From JANMDR01 sp031409495 (lineage in GTDB: Bacteria; Pseudomonadota; Gammaproteobacteria; Burkholderiales; Usitatibacteraceae): DNA of 64,000 bases. The first letter of the stretch is position 1. Each line of letters opens with the position of its first letter. The DNA lies in contig JANNXI010000198.1 in assembly GCA_031409495.1 (NCBI GenBank), forward strand, positions 4,803 through 68,802. Direction: 5' to 3'. Below, in pieces: positions 53,814-63,164 of the stretch. A model generated the notes under the pieces. The model did not search any database and had not been told where the DNA came from. It saw nothing but the letters and a program-made list of their open reading frames with translations. The translations under genes were made by a program, and so were the position numbers.

Positions 53814-54854
53814 ATGGAAATCGCTGAGCTACTCGCCTTTGGTGTAAAGAATAAAGCGTCCGATTTGCACTTATCGGCTGGATTGCCACCAATGATCCGC
53901 GTTCATGGCGACGTGCGCCGGATTAACGTTCCCGCCCTGACGCATGACGATGTGCACGGCATGGTGTACGACATCATGAACGATGGCCAGCGCAAGCAGT
54001 ACGAAGAGAATTTGGAATGCGATTTCTCTTTTGAAATTCCAAATTTAGCGCGCTTTCGCGTAAACGCCTTTAACCACCAACGCGGCTCTGGTGCGGTGAT
54101 GCGAACGATTCCTTCCAAGGTGCTATCGCTGGAAGAATTAAATGCGCCAAAAATTTTCCAAGAAATTTCTAACCAACCGCGCGGCATGGTGCTGGTGACT
54201 GGCCCGACCGGCTCTGGCAAGTCAACCACCTTGGCCGCCATGGTCGACTACATTAATAACAATGAATACGGCCACATTTTAACGGTTGAAGATCCGATTG
54301 AATTTGTGCACGAATCAAAAAAGTGTTTGATGAACCAACGCGAAGTTGGCCCGCACACGCTATCGTTCGCAAACGCTCTAAAATCGGCCTTGCGCGAGGA
54401 TCCGGATATTATTTTGGTGGGCGAAATGCGCGATTTAGAAACAATTCGTCTAGCGATGACGGCGGCCGAAACGGGCCATTTAGTGTTCGGCACTCTGCAC
54501 ACCAGCTCAGCGGCTAAAACGGTTGACCGTATTATTGACGTGTTCCCAGCGGCTGAAAAGGAAATGATTCGCGCCATGTTAAGCGAAAGCTTACGCGCCG
54601 TTATCTCGCAAAGCTTATGCAAAACCAAAGAAGGCAATGGTCGCGTTGCAGCCCACGAAATTATGATCGGCACGCCAGCGATTCGTAACTTAATTCGCGA
54701 GGCCAAAGTAGCGCAGATGTACTCCGCTATCCAAACTGGCCAAGCCATTGGTATGCAGACGATGGACCAGTGCTTAACAGATTTGGTGCGCCGCAACATC
54801 ATTACCGTAGCCGAAGCGCGCAACAAGGCCGCCAATAAAGATGCGTTTAACTAA
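53814..54854 (+). CDS. pilT: Type IV pilus retraction ATPase PilT
   Basis: 346 residues, exact PilT length. Motifs: N-terminal ASDLHLSAGLPPMIRVHGDV, Walker A VTGPTGSGKSTTLAAMVDYI near residue 130, Asp box IEDPIEFVH-like VEDPIEFVHESKKC, Walker B PDIILVGEMRDLETI, His box TGHLVFGTLHTSSAAKT and the retraction signature AIRNLIREAKVAQMYSAIQT. Disassembles the pilus for twitching or DNA uptake. Followed by pilU after 58 nt. It may serve this MSHA-type pilus, a separate T4a pilus, or both. Confidence 0.96.
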   Translation: MEIAELLAFGVKNKASDLHLSAGLPPMIRVHGDVRRINVPALTHDDVHGMVYDIMNDGQRKQYEENLECDFSFEIPNLARFRVNAFNHQRGSGAVMRTIPSKVLSLEELNAPKIFQEISNQPRGMVLVTGPTGSGKSTTLAAMVDYINNNEYGHILTVEDPIEFVHESKKCLMNQREVGPHTLSFANALKSALREDPDIILVGEMRDLETIRLAMTAAETGHLVFGTLHTSSAAKTVDRIIDVFPAAEKEMIRAMLSESLRAVISQSLCKTKEGNGRVAAHEIMIGTPAIRNLIREAKVAQMYSAIQTGQAIGMQTMDQCLTDLVRRNIITVAEARNKAANKDAFN

Positions 54855-54912
54855 GCCAGCCTAAGTCAGCGTCTAGCCACTAAAGTATCTCTTCAAAACC
54901 AAGGAGTAAATA

Positions 54913-56052
54913 ATGGAACGCGAACAAGCACTTAAATTCATTCATGAGCTACTAAAAGCCATGATTGCCAAACGCGGGTCGGATTTATTTCTTACGGCGG
55001 GCTTTCCGCCTGCGATGAAAATTGACGGGAGGATGACCCCCGTTTCGCAGTCAAGTTTATCGCCCATGCATACCGGCGAAATGGCTAGATCCATCATGAC
55101 CGACAAACAGGCCGCAGAATTTGAAGCCACCAAGGAATGCAATTTCGCCATTTCACCTGCCGGTGTGGGTCGCTTCCGCGTCAATGCGTTTATGCAGCAA
55201 GGCCGGATTGGCTTAGTGATGCGTACCATCACCACTGAAATCCCCAAGTTTGAAGACTTGGGACTTCCGGTCGTACTAAAGGACGTAGCCATGACCAAAC
55301 GTGGCTTGGTTATTTTAGTGGGCGGTACGGGCTCAGGCAAATCGACTTCATTGGCAGCCATGATCGGCTATCGCAATGAAAACAGTTACGGCCATATTGT
55401 AACCATCGAAGATCCAGTTGAATATGTGCACGATCATCGCAACTGTGTCGTCACCCAGCGCGAAATTGGTGTGGATACGGAGAGCTGGCATGCCGCGCTA
55501 AAAAACACGCTGCGCCAAGCACCAGACGTGATTCTAATCGGCGAGATCCGCGATCGCGAGACAATGGATTATGCAATAGCCTTTGCCGAAACGGGCCATT
55601 TATGTATGTCTACACTACACGCCAACTCTGCGAGCCAAGCGCTGGATCGCATTATTAACTTCTTCCCTGAAGAGCGCCGCCCACAGTTATTGATGGATCT
55701 TTCGCTAAACCTAAAAGCCTTCGTTTCGCAGCGCCTAATCCCTAAAAAAGAAGGTAAAGGTCGCGTTGCCGCCATTGAAATATTGCTGAATTCGCCCTTG
55801 ATGGCAGATTTAATTTTCAAAGGTGAAGTGACCGAAATCAAAGACTTAATGAAGCGCTCTCGCGAAATGGGCATGCAAACCTTCGATATGGCGCTTTTTG
55901 ACCTTTATGAAGAAGATGCGATTAGCTTCGAAGATGCGCTGCGCAACGCAGATTCTGTTAACGACTTACGCTTGCGCGTTAAGCTCGAGAGTAAAAATGC
56001 CGGCGCCAGAGATTTGGGCCGAGGCATAGATCATTTGGAGATCGTAAAATAA
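54913..56052 (+). CDS. pilU: Type IV pilus accessory retraction ATPase PilU
   Basis: 379 residues. PilT paralogue: GSDLFLTAGFPPAMKIDGRM, Walker A ILVGGTGSGKSTSLAAMIGY (GGTGSGKS, as in PilU), VTIEDPVEYVHDHRNCVVTQ, Walker B DVILIGEIRDRETMDYAIAF and the His box TGHLCMSTLHANSASQALDR. The C-terminus is longer than PilT (FEDALRNADSVNDLRLRVKL; LGRGIDHLEIV). Works together with PilT in retraction. ATG 54913 has AAGGAG nine bases upstream. Confidence 0.95.
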   Translation: MEREQALKFIHELLKAMIAKRGSDLFLTAGFPPAMKIDGRMTPVSQSSLSPMHTGEMARSIMTDKQAAEFEATKECNFAISPAGVGRFRVNAFMQQGRIGLVMRTITTEIPKFEDLGLPVVLKDVAMTKRGLVILVGGTGSGKSTSLAAMIGYRNENSYGHIVTIEDPVEYVHDHRNCVVTQREIGVDTESWHAALKNTLRQAPDVILIGEIRDRETMDYAIAFAETGHLCMSTLHANSASQALDRIINFFPEERRPQLLMDLSLNLKAFVSQRLIPKKEGKGRVAAIEILLNSPLMADLIFKGEVTEIKDLMKRSREMGMQTFDMALFDLYEEDAISFEDALRNADSVNDLRLRVKLESKNAGARDLGRGIDHLEIVK

Positions 56053-56121
56053 CCAACTGGACTAAGAGGATTGCCAGCGCTCTGTTAAAATAACTAATTC
56101 CCTGATTGCTGAAAGATTGCC

Positions 56122-56445
56122 GTGACTTACGTAATAACCGAAAGCTGCATTAAGTGTAAATATACTGATTGTGTAGACGTGTGCCCCGTAGATTGCTTCC
56201 GCGAAGGCCCGAACATGTTGGTTATTGATCCAGACGAGTGCATTGACTGCACACTTTGCGTGGCTGAATGCCCTGTAGAAGCTATTTTTGCCGAGGATGA
56301 TGTACCGACAGCGCAAAAACCCTTTATCGCCATCAATGCAGAACTCGCTAAGCTATGGAAGCCAATTGTGGCCCGTAAGCCAGCGCCACCTGACGCCGAT
56401 GAATGGGCGAAAGCAAGCGATAAAGCCAAGCTACTCGAGCGCTAA
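56122..56445 (+). CDS. fdxA: Seven-iron ferredoxin
   Basis: 107 residues from GTG. Electron carrier with one [3Fe-4S] and one [4Fe-4S] cluster. Cysteines: CIKCKYTDCVDVCPVDCF in the N-terminal half and DECIDCTLCVAECPVEAIFA in the second half, exactly as in FdxA of Pseudomonas and Azotobacter, followed by the usual C-terminal extension (PFIAINAELAKLWKPIVARK). Lies between pilU and the AddB-like gene; no functional link is evident. Confidence 0.96.
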   Translation: MTYVITESCIKCKYTDCVDVCPVDCFREGPNMLVIDPDECIDCTLCVAECPVEAIFAEDDVPTAQKPFIAINAELAKLWKPIVARKPAPPDADEWAKASDKAKLLER

Positions 56446-56481
56446 ACACGCGCATTACCCTTAGCCAACACGGGTGCAAAC

Positions 56482-59331
56482 ATGACCGCACAACTTGCAT
56501 CCGTGCTGCACCAGCTCCATGCTGGTGCTACTGTTGTTACGCCAAATTTGCGCCTATCGCGCTATTTGGCGCAGCAATATGATTTAGAACAAATTTGCAA
56601 TGGTAAGACTGCGTGGCAAGCCGCCGATATTGTGCCGCTTGGGGCGTTTTATGGCAGATTACTCGCCCGCATCGCGCCACAAAAAAATCTTCTATCGGCA
56701 GCCCAAAATCAAGCATTGTGGGAATCGGTCATTCGCGCGTCTCCTGCCGCCGACGGTTTATTAAGCGTGCCGCAAGCTGCGCGTTTGGCGCAAGACGCGT
56801 GGCAACAAACCTGCGCTTGGGATTTATTATCGCGCATGAAGCAAATGGCGGTGCATGACGACAATGTCGCATTTTTATCGTGGGTAAGTAGCGTTACAAA
56901 GGCCTTACGCGACAACAATTGGCTCGACAACGCTTGTTTGCCAGATGCCTTGCTTAAAGTACTGGCGGATGCCGACACATCGCTACACGGTGCGTTGCCA
57001 GCAAAAATTTGCCTCTACGGTTTTGATTTGGAAACCCCGCAACAGCAACGGTTTTTTTCGAGCCTGCAGATGCGTGATGTGGAAATTTCACGCGCGTACT
57101 TGCAAGCGCATGCCAGCACGGCAACCGCGCATCGCATTCCCTGCGCGACCGACGCCGATGAAATTTCAAACGCGGCGCGCTGGGCAAAACAGCAGCAAGA
57201 CAACGCCAAACGCACATTACGCATCGCCATCGTGGTGCCTGATTTAGCCAATCGTAAAAACGCCATTATTCGTGCCCTAACAGATGCGTTTTTTCCCGAT
57301 ACGCGAGCGCAATTTAGTTTTGGGCAAACCGGCCGTGCATCGGCAGACGCGGCGTTTAACGTCTCACTTGGTGAACCGTTGGCGAGCTTTGCGCCGGTAA
57401 ATGACGCCATGTTGTTGCTGCGCTTTAGCCTCGCTTCCACGCCGCAAACACCTTGGGACGACGTCTCACAAATTGTACTGAGCCCTTTTATTGCCGGGGC
57501 AGTAGAGGAATCAGGGCAGCGACAATCCTTCGATGCGCTGCTACGCCGCTACGGTGGTTTTACATCGGGTTTTAGCCAGTTATACGATCGCTTAGTGCAA
57601 TCAGACGGCCAGCCTGACCGCAATACGCCGCCGCAATTATCGGCGACGTTTGAAGGTATCCAAAAACTGCGCATTGCACTTAGTATCGATGCGCCTGCTG
57701 GCGGCAAAAGCCGTGCGCCTAAACTCTCGCTTACCCCCGCCACATGGCGTGATGTGATCTGGCAGATACTGGATGCTTGGGGCTATCCTGGCCCGCAAGA
57801 ACTCGATTCGCATACCTATCAGTTGCTTACTAAGTTTGAAGGCATGATCGAGGAATTTTCTAAACTGAGCCAAACGGCTGGGGCCGAAACTTTCGACGCC
57901 GCCACCATACTCACGATATTGAATCAACTGGCGACGCAAACCCCGTTTCAAGCCGAAGCGTTAAGCCAAGAACCGTTGGTGCATGTGTTGGGCGTGCTGG
58001 AATCCACCGCGCAGCATTTTGATGCGACCTGGGTCATGGGCATGCGAGCAGAGACGTGGCCATTGCCGATTGCGCCAAACGCCTTTATTCCTGCGCAGTT
58101 ACAGCGTATCGCCAATATGCCCGAAGGCTCGCACGCAGCATCCCACGCGCTCGATAAAACCATTACCCAAAATTGGGTGGGCGCGTGCAATGAAATTAAT
58201 TTTAGCTACGTGCTGGCAGCCGATGGTTCCGAAACTGCGGATAACAACAATATTTGCAGCAGCTTGGTGAATGGCTATCCAATCAAACTTATTGACGCCG
58301 TTGCCACAAAAACCGCACTCGGCAAACTCGTTCCAATTGTGGAAACCGCAATAGGGCAATTACCGCAAGACCAGAAAATTCGCGGCGGCGCAACGCTTTG
58401 GCGCGATTTTGCGGCCTGCCCGTTTCGCGCATTTGTGCGTCACCGCTTGCACGCGGAAGAATTATCCGCACCTGAACCGGGATTGACGGCAGCCCAGCGC
58501 GGCACTTTGTTGCACCGCGCACTAGCGCTGTTTTGGGAAGCTACTTACAAGCACTCTGTGCTCATCGCCCAGACAGCGGAGGAGCGCATTGAGGCCATTC
58601 GCCGGTGCGTGGCACGCGCCTTGGCTGAAGCGCAAGCGCGCACCCCAAGCTTAAGCTATGCACTGGCTGAAATTGAAGCGCAGCGGCTCACCCGTTTATT
58701 AGCCCTTTGGCTCGACATGGAAACAACCCGCGCGCCCTTCACCGTGACGGCAATTGAAGCTAAACGCGATCTGAACATCGCGGGCTTAAACATAAGCCTA
58801 ACCCTAGATAGGCTCGACACATTAGAAGATGGTACTGCAGCGCTGATCGACTACAAAAGCGGCAAGCCCAGCGTGGCCGCATGGCTTGGGAACCGCTTGG
58901 ACGAACCACAATTACCGCTGTATTGCACCGCGTCCGATGCGCATATAAGCGCTATAGCGTTTGGCAGCGTGCGTCGCGTACAACAGCATAAAAGTGCTGA
59001 AGATGCCCTAAAATACAGCATCTCCGGCTTCATTGGCGTAGCAGCGGCTGCAGACTTATTGCCGCAAGTTGACACCGTTGAACAACAATCGAAGGTGTTC
59101 ACCGCCATTGCCGCTAATTGGGACGAGCTCACCGATCAATGGGAAAAAACCACCACCACCATAGCAGTTCAGTTTATGCAGGGCCAAATAGCGATCTCCC
59201 CCAAAGCCGGTAACGCCACCTGCGCACAATGCGCGTGTCAGCCCATTTGCCGAATCACTGAACGTGCGGAGCGCGGGCAGGATGCTGGTGATTTAAATGA
59301 CGGCGCAATAGGGATGGATGACGATGAGTAA
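56482..59331 (+). CDS. AddB-like PD-(D/E)XK nuclease with iron-sulfur cysteines
   Basis: 949 residues. Partner of the AddA-like helicase that follows with a 14-nt overlap. The N-terminal half is an inactive helicase-like scaffold without Walker A (VVTPNLRLSRYLAQQYDLEQ; LYGFDLETPQQQRFFSSL). The C-terminal nuclease domain has LTLDRLDTLEDGTAALIDYK with the active-site Asp and Lys of PD-(D/E)XK. The iron-sulfur staple is visible as a Cys in RDFAACPFRAFVRH and three in CAQCACQPIC near the C-terminus. The pair processes double-strand breaks for RecA loading. A decayed palindromic repeat is read in frame at 58995-59029. Confidence 0.88.
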   Translation: MTAQLASVLHQLHAGATVVTPNLRLSRYLAQQYDLEQICNGKTAWQAADIVPLGAFYGRLLARIAPQKNLLSAAQNQALWESVIRASPAADGLLSVPQAARLAQDAWQQTCAWDLLSRMKQMAVHDDNVAFLSWVSSVTKALRDNNWLDNACLPDALLKVLADADTSLHGALPAKICLYGFDLETPQQQRFFSSLQMRDVEISRAYLQAHASTATAHRIPCATDADEISNAARWAKQQQDNAKRTLRIAIVVPDLANRKNAIIRALTDAFFPDTRAQFSFGQTGRASADAAFNVSLGEPLASFAPVNDAMLLLRFSLASTPQTPWDDVSQIVLSPFIAGAVEESGQRQSFDALLRRYGGFTSGFSQLYDRLVQSDGQPDRNTPPQLSATFEGIQKLRIALSIDAPAGGKSRAPKLSLTPATWRDVIWQILDAWGYPGPQELDSHTYQLLTKFEGMIEEFSKLSQTAGAETFDAATILTILNQLATQTPFQAEALSQEPLVHVLGVLESTAQHFDATWVMGMRAETWPLPIAPNAFIPAQLQRIANMPEGSHAASHALDKTITQNWVGACNEINFSYVLAADGSETADNNNICSSLVNGYPIKLIDAVATKTALGKLVPIVETAIGQLPQDQKIRGGATLWRDFAACPFRAFVRHRLHAEELSAPEPGLTAAQRGTLLHRALALFWEATYKHSVLIAQTAEERIEAIRRCVARALAEAQARTPSLSYALAEIEAQRLTRLLALWLDMETTRAPFTVTAIEAKRDLNIAGLNISLTLDRLDTLEDGTAALIDYKSGKPSVAAWLGNRLDEPQLPLYCTASDAHISAIAFGSVRRVQQHKSAEDALKYSISGFIGVAAAADLLPQVDTVEQQSKVFTAIAANWDELTDQWEKTTTTIAVQFMQGQIAISPKAGNATCAQCACQPICRITERAERGQDAGDLNDGAIGMDDDE
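58995..59029 (+). repeat. Decayed palindromic repeat inside the addB-like gene
   Basis: CTGAAGATGCCCTAAAATA is identical to the consensus left arm and loop; the right arm is CAGCATCTCCGGC. Read in frame as SAEDALKYSISGF. One substitution pair (TACAG instead of TAGGG) removes the stop codon the consensus has in this frame. It lies between FGSVRR and IGVAA, where related nucleases have a short loop. Confidence 0.75.
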
Positions 59332-62300
59332 ACATCTGTTCGCCCTCACTGGCGACGCGCTAATCGACGAAGATGTACGCCTGCGCGCATTAAATCCAGC
59401 GCGATCATTTATTGTGCAAGCACCCGCTGGTTCAGGCAAAACGCGCTTACTCATCACCCGTTATTTAACGTTGTTAGCCACAGTGGATGAGCCTGAAGAA
59501 ATAGTCGCAATCACCTTCACGCGCAAGGCTGCAGCGGAGATGCGCCAACGCATTCAAGCAGCTTTAGCCTATGCGTTAGCGGCTGGGTTGGCTTCTGAGG
59601 CGCAAGCCACGCCAACATCACTCGACAGCTTGCAACGCGCAGCCGCTGCAGCCTTAGTGCGTAACCGCGTGCGTGGTTGGAACATCGCGCAAAGCCCCAG
59701 CCGTTTTCGCATTCAAACCATTGATGCCTTTAACGCAAACTTAGCCCGCCAAGCACCGCTCACCACGCGCTTCGGCGCGCAGCCACAAACATCTGAGCGC
59801 CCGCAGGCAATGTATGCAGAGGCCGCACGCGATGTGTTGTCAGCCCTTGAGGACCGCAATGAATATAGCGCAGCCATTGCCACATTGCTGCTGCATTTAG
59901 ATAACGATCACCGCAAACTTTGCGGCTTAGTTGCGCAAATGTTAGCCAAGCGCGATCAGTGGCTGCGCAATTTTCCGGGCATCAATGTGGCCACACAATC
60001 AGCCCAACTACGCGAAGGGCTACAACGCACCTTGGTAGGGCAACGCATCGCTAAATTTAGCGCGGCAGAGACCCTATTTTCACACCCAGAATTACCCAAT
60101 CGCGAACAGATCTTAAGCTTGTTTAATTACGCCCGCCGCAACTTAGAATTACGCGAGATGACCGAATTTGCTGGCGTTGCAGCCAATGACGGCACGCGCT
60201 GGTTAGCTCTTGCTGAAACCTTTTTAACCAAAACCGACACCATTCGCAAAACGGTAACTGTTGCTAACGGTTTCCCAGCCACTGGCCTCGACGCCAAGCC
60301 GCAAAAAGAAGCCTTTGTGGCGATATTAAAAACGCTTGGCGCCATTCCCGATGCGGCCGAAATTTTAGCAGCGCTGCGCACGCTACCGGCCGCACAATAC
60401 ACTGACGCTGAATGGAAAATTTTAGAAGCGGCGTGGCAATTGCTGCCTTATGCCGTAGGTTGTTTGTGGCAAGTGTTTGCCCGCCACGGTCAGTGTGACT
60501 TTACCGAAATCGCTTTGGCCGCAGACCGCGCGTTGGGCACCGAAGATACGCCCAGTGATTTAGCGCTAAAACTCGATGTTGCCATTGCCCATATTTTAAT
60601 CGATGAGTTTCAAGATACCTCACAAGCACAATACAATTTGCTGCTACGCTTAACCGCGCAATGGAGCATGGATGAGGGTCGCACGCTGTTTTTAGTGGGC
60701 GATCCGATGCAGTCGATTTATCGCTTTCGAGAAGCCAAGGTCGGTTTATTTTTGAATGCGCAGCAAAATGGCTTGGGCGACGTCACGCTGACCCCCTGCG
60801 CGCTGACGCTAAATTTCCGCTCGCATCCCGCCATCATTAGTTGGATTAACGCGACGTTTTCAAAATTAATGGTGGGCACCATAAATTACTTACCGAGCGC
60901 CACACCCTATGTGGAGGATGAAGACACTGAACCCCCGCAATACGGCGCTACCTTGCACGCCATCGCCCACACGCCCGAGCAAAGCGCTGCGGATGTAAAA
61001 GTGACTGAAGCCGCAAACGTTGTGGCGTGCATCCAAGCAGCGCGCGCCTTGGACGCAGCAGGCTCCATCGCAATTTTAGTGCGCGGTCGCACGCATTTAT
61101 CGCAAATATTGCCCGCGCTACGCCGCGCCAACATCGAATATGTTGCCCATGATTTAGACCGGCTGGATCAGCGCGCAGTCGTGCAAGATTGCATCGCCCT
61201 CACGCGCGCGCTGCTGCACGATAGCGATCGCACCGCGTGGCTTGGCTGCCTGCGTGCGCCGTGGTGCGGCCTAAGCTTAGCGGAACTGGATACCTTGTTT
61301 GGGTTAAATACCGATGCAAAATCAACCAGCATCCGCCAACAATTACAAACAATTGAACAGCAATTTAGGGCGAGTAATATTTCTAGTGCAAGCCAAGCAG
61401 CCCTGATGCACTTTGAACAAGCCATGAATGCTGCCCGCGCTAACTTCCGCCGCCAACCGTTGCGCGACTGTGTGGAGCAGTGTTGGTTAAGCTTAAACGG
61501 CCCTGCCTGTTGCCGTGAAGACCGCGATTTAGCGGACGTTTCCACGTTTTTTGATTGCTTAGAAAATAGCGAAATTGCGGGTAATTTAATCAATTTGGAT
61601 ACGCTATCCGACACCCTAAATTCACGCTTCAGCGCCGCACCGAAAGCCGCTGACTCAGCAACGCCTGCGGTTGAAATTATGACGATTCATAAAGCCAAAG
61701 GCTTAGAATTTGATACCGTCATCGTCCCTGGCTTAAACCAAAAATCCGCTAATGACCGCCTCGAATTATTATTGTGGCAAGAGTTAGACGACGACCATCA
61801 CGACCATAATTTTATGCCGATGCTGTTAGCCCCGATTGCCGAAGGTGCCGTAGAACCCAACAAAGACGCACCGCAAACCATCTACCGCTACCTCACGCAA
61901 CTATCCAATGCCCAACAACGGCAAGAAGACATTCGTTTGTTATACGTTGCCGCCACCCGCGCCGCTAAACGCCTGCATTTGCTGGCCTGCATCAAAATTG
62001 ACTTGCAAAAGCTTGACGCCGATACCGCCGGTATAAAGCCAGCGCCAAACAGTTTGTTAGCGGCACTATGGCCGGCATTGGGCGAGCGCTTTGCTAGCCT
62101 CGCGTTCAAAGCCGCACACGGAGTGCCACCAAAAGTTGAAGGCGCTGCATCTCGCCCGAACGCAGCCATCGAGCCGCAGCGCTTGGTGCGTGAAGCAGCT
62201 CGACCAGTTGTCGCTATCTCAGCCCGCCCGCGCACCAACCACAACTGGCAGCATGCGAACACTCAGAACAATATTGCCCGGCACACCGGTACCGTCATTC

Positions 62301-62809
62301 ATGAGTGGTTAGCCAAAATTGCTGGCGACGGCGTAACCAATTGGACTACCAACAAAATAAGCGCATCTGCACCGGCAATCGCGCAGCGTTTGGCAGCACT
62401 AGGCATAGTGAACAATACCCAAGCGGTGATGCAAGTAATGTCGCAACTGCAAATCTGCCTAAACACTCAACGCGGCCAGTGGCTGTTGCAGCCGCATGCG
62501 CAAGCAAAATCTGAATGGCAACTGGCTGGCAACATTGACGGCCATGTTATCCACGCCACCATTGACCGCAGCTTTATTGATGAAACAGGCGTGCGTTGGA
62601 TAGTGGATTACAAAACAGCCGCGCCTACAGCTGGCGAGGATGTGCAACAATTTTTAGCTGTCCAGCAGCAGCAATATGCGCCGCAGTTAAATCAATATGC
62701 GGTGCTGGTTTCGCGCCTAGCAAATACCCCTAAAACCACAACCATAATGCTCGCCCTGTACTTTCCTTCGATAGACTGTTGGCAGCAGTGGCCTTTTCTT
62801 GCGCAATAA
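59318..62809 (+). CDS. AddA-like UvrD helicase-nuclease (double-strand break repair)
   Basis: 1163 residues. SF1A helicase with C-terminal PD-(D/E)XK nuclease. Walker A VQAPAGSGKTRLLITRYL near residue 35, ITFTRKAAAEMRQRI, Walker B ILIDEFQDTSQAQYNLLL near 430, GDPMQSIYRFREAKVGLFL, LNFRSHPAIISWIN, IMTIHKAKGLEFDTVIVPGL and RLLYVAATRAAKRLHLL. Nuclease part near residue 1075: IDGHVIHATIDRSFIDETG and WIVDYKTAAPTAG. With the AddB-like protein it forms the RecBCD/AddAB-type end-processing complex. Start ATG 59318 lies inside the addB-like 3' end. Confidence 0.9.
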   Translation: MTMSKHLFALTGDALIDEDVRLRALNPARSFIVQAPAGSGKTRLLITRYLTLLATVDEPEEIVAITFTRKAAAEMRQRIQAALAYALAAGLASEAQATPTSLDSLQRAAAAALVRNRVRGWNIAQSPSRFRIQTIDAFNANLARQAPLTTRFGAQPQTSERPQAMYAEAARDVLSALEDRNEYSAAIATLLLHLDNDHRKLCGLVAQMLAKRDQWLRNFPGINVATQSAQLREGLQRTLVGQRIAKFSAAETLFSHPELPNREQILSLFNYARRNLELREMTEFAGVAANDGTRWLALAETFLTKTDTIRKTVTVANGFPATGLDAKPQKEAFVAILKTLGAIPDAAEILAALRTLPAAQYTDAEWKILEAAWQLLPYAVGCLWQVFARHGQCDFTEIALAADRALGTEDTPSDLALKLDVAIAHILIDEFQDTSQAQYNLLLRLTAQWSMDEGRTLFLVGDPMQSIYRFREAKVGLFLNAQQNGLGDVTLTPCALTLNFRSHPAIISWINATFSKLMVGTINYLPSATPYVEDEDTEPPQYGATLHAIAHTPEQSAADVKVTEAANVVACIQAARALDAAGSIAILVRGRTHLSQILPALRRANIEYVAHDLDRLDQRAVVQDCIALTRALLHDSDRTAWLGCLRAPWCGLSLAELDTLFGLNTDAKSTSIRQQLQTIEQQFRASNISSASQAALMHFEQAMNAARANFRRQPLRDCVEQCWLSLNGPACCREDRDLADVSTFFDCLENSEIAGNLINLDTLSDTLNSRFSAAPKAADSATPAVEIMTIHKAKGLEFDTVIVPGLNQKSANDRLELLLWQELDDDHHDHNFMPMLLAPIAEGAVEPNKDAPQTIYRYLTQLSNAQQRQEDIRLLYVAATRAAKRLHLLACIKIDLQKLDADTAGIKPAPNSLLAALWPALGERFASLAFKAAHGVPPKVEGAASRPNAAIEPQRLVREAARPVVAISARPRTNHNWQHANTQNNIARHTGTVIHEWLAKIAGDGVTNWTTNKISASAPAIAQRLAALGIVNNTQAVMQVMSQLQICLNTQRGQWLLQPHAQAKSEWQLAGNIDGHVIHATIDRSFIDETGVRWIVDYKTAAPTAGEDVQQFLAVQQQQYAPQLNQYAVLVSRLANTPKTTTIMLALYFPSIDCWQQWPFLAQ

Positions 62810-62818
62810 CCCTAGAAA

Positions 62819-62854
62819 CGGGAGTTGAACGCAGGTGACTCTGCGATTTTCCCG
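62819..62854 (+). terminator. Possible stem-loop after the addBA-like genes
   Basis: Inner stem CGCAG-GTGACT-CTGCG at 62830-62845 is enclosed by outer CGGGA (62819-62823) and TCCCG (62850-62854). It starts 10 nt after the stop. The only T-run lies inside the loop, so classic intrinsic termination is uncertain. Confidence 0.3.
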
Positions 62855-63002
62855 TGCGGAGTCAGAAGTCTATTAGGTTGAAAATGCAATATAATGTTAA
62901 CAATACAACATTACGCAATTCAAATTGCTGCTAGGCTGTTGACATAAGGCAAAGCCGTGCTGCCAGTAATCCTGTACGCTGCTCATATCGCGCGGTCTAC
63001 AA

Positions 63003-63164
63003 ATGCCGATTTACAGCACAACTTTCCAATTTAATTTCCTCACTACTGACGCCAGCGAGCGGCAATCCTTAATCAGTGCTGGTTGGGGTGTGGATGACGG
63101 CATCACTGGCTACGTGCTCCCAGCGAATGCTGCAACGAACGGAGGCTCGCAATGCGATTACTAA
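63003..63164 (+). pseudogene. Short ORF resembling a DUF5648-type domain end
   Basis: 53 codons from ATG 63003 to TAA 63162-63164, overlapping the next gene. The sequence FLTTDASERQSLISAGWGVD and then GITGYVLPA resembles the end of DUF5648-type secreted domains (HFYTxxxxERDxLxxxGWxxEGIAFYV). A stop at 62967-62969 closes the frame upstream, so most of the domain is missing. It is either a remnant of a larger secreted protein or a small leader ORF coupled to the downstream gene. The rest of 62855-63002 shows nothing. Confidence 0.35.
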
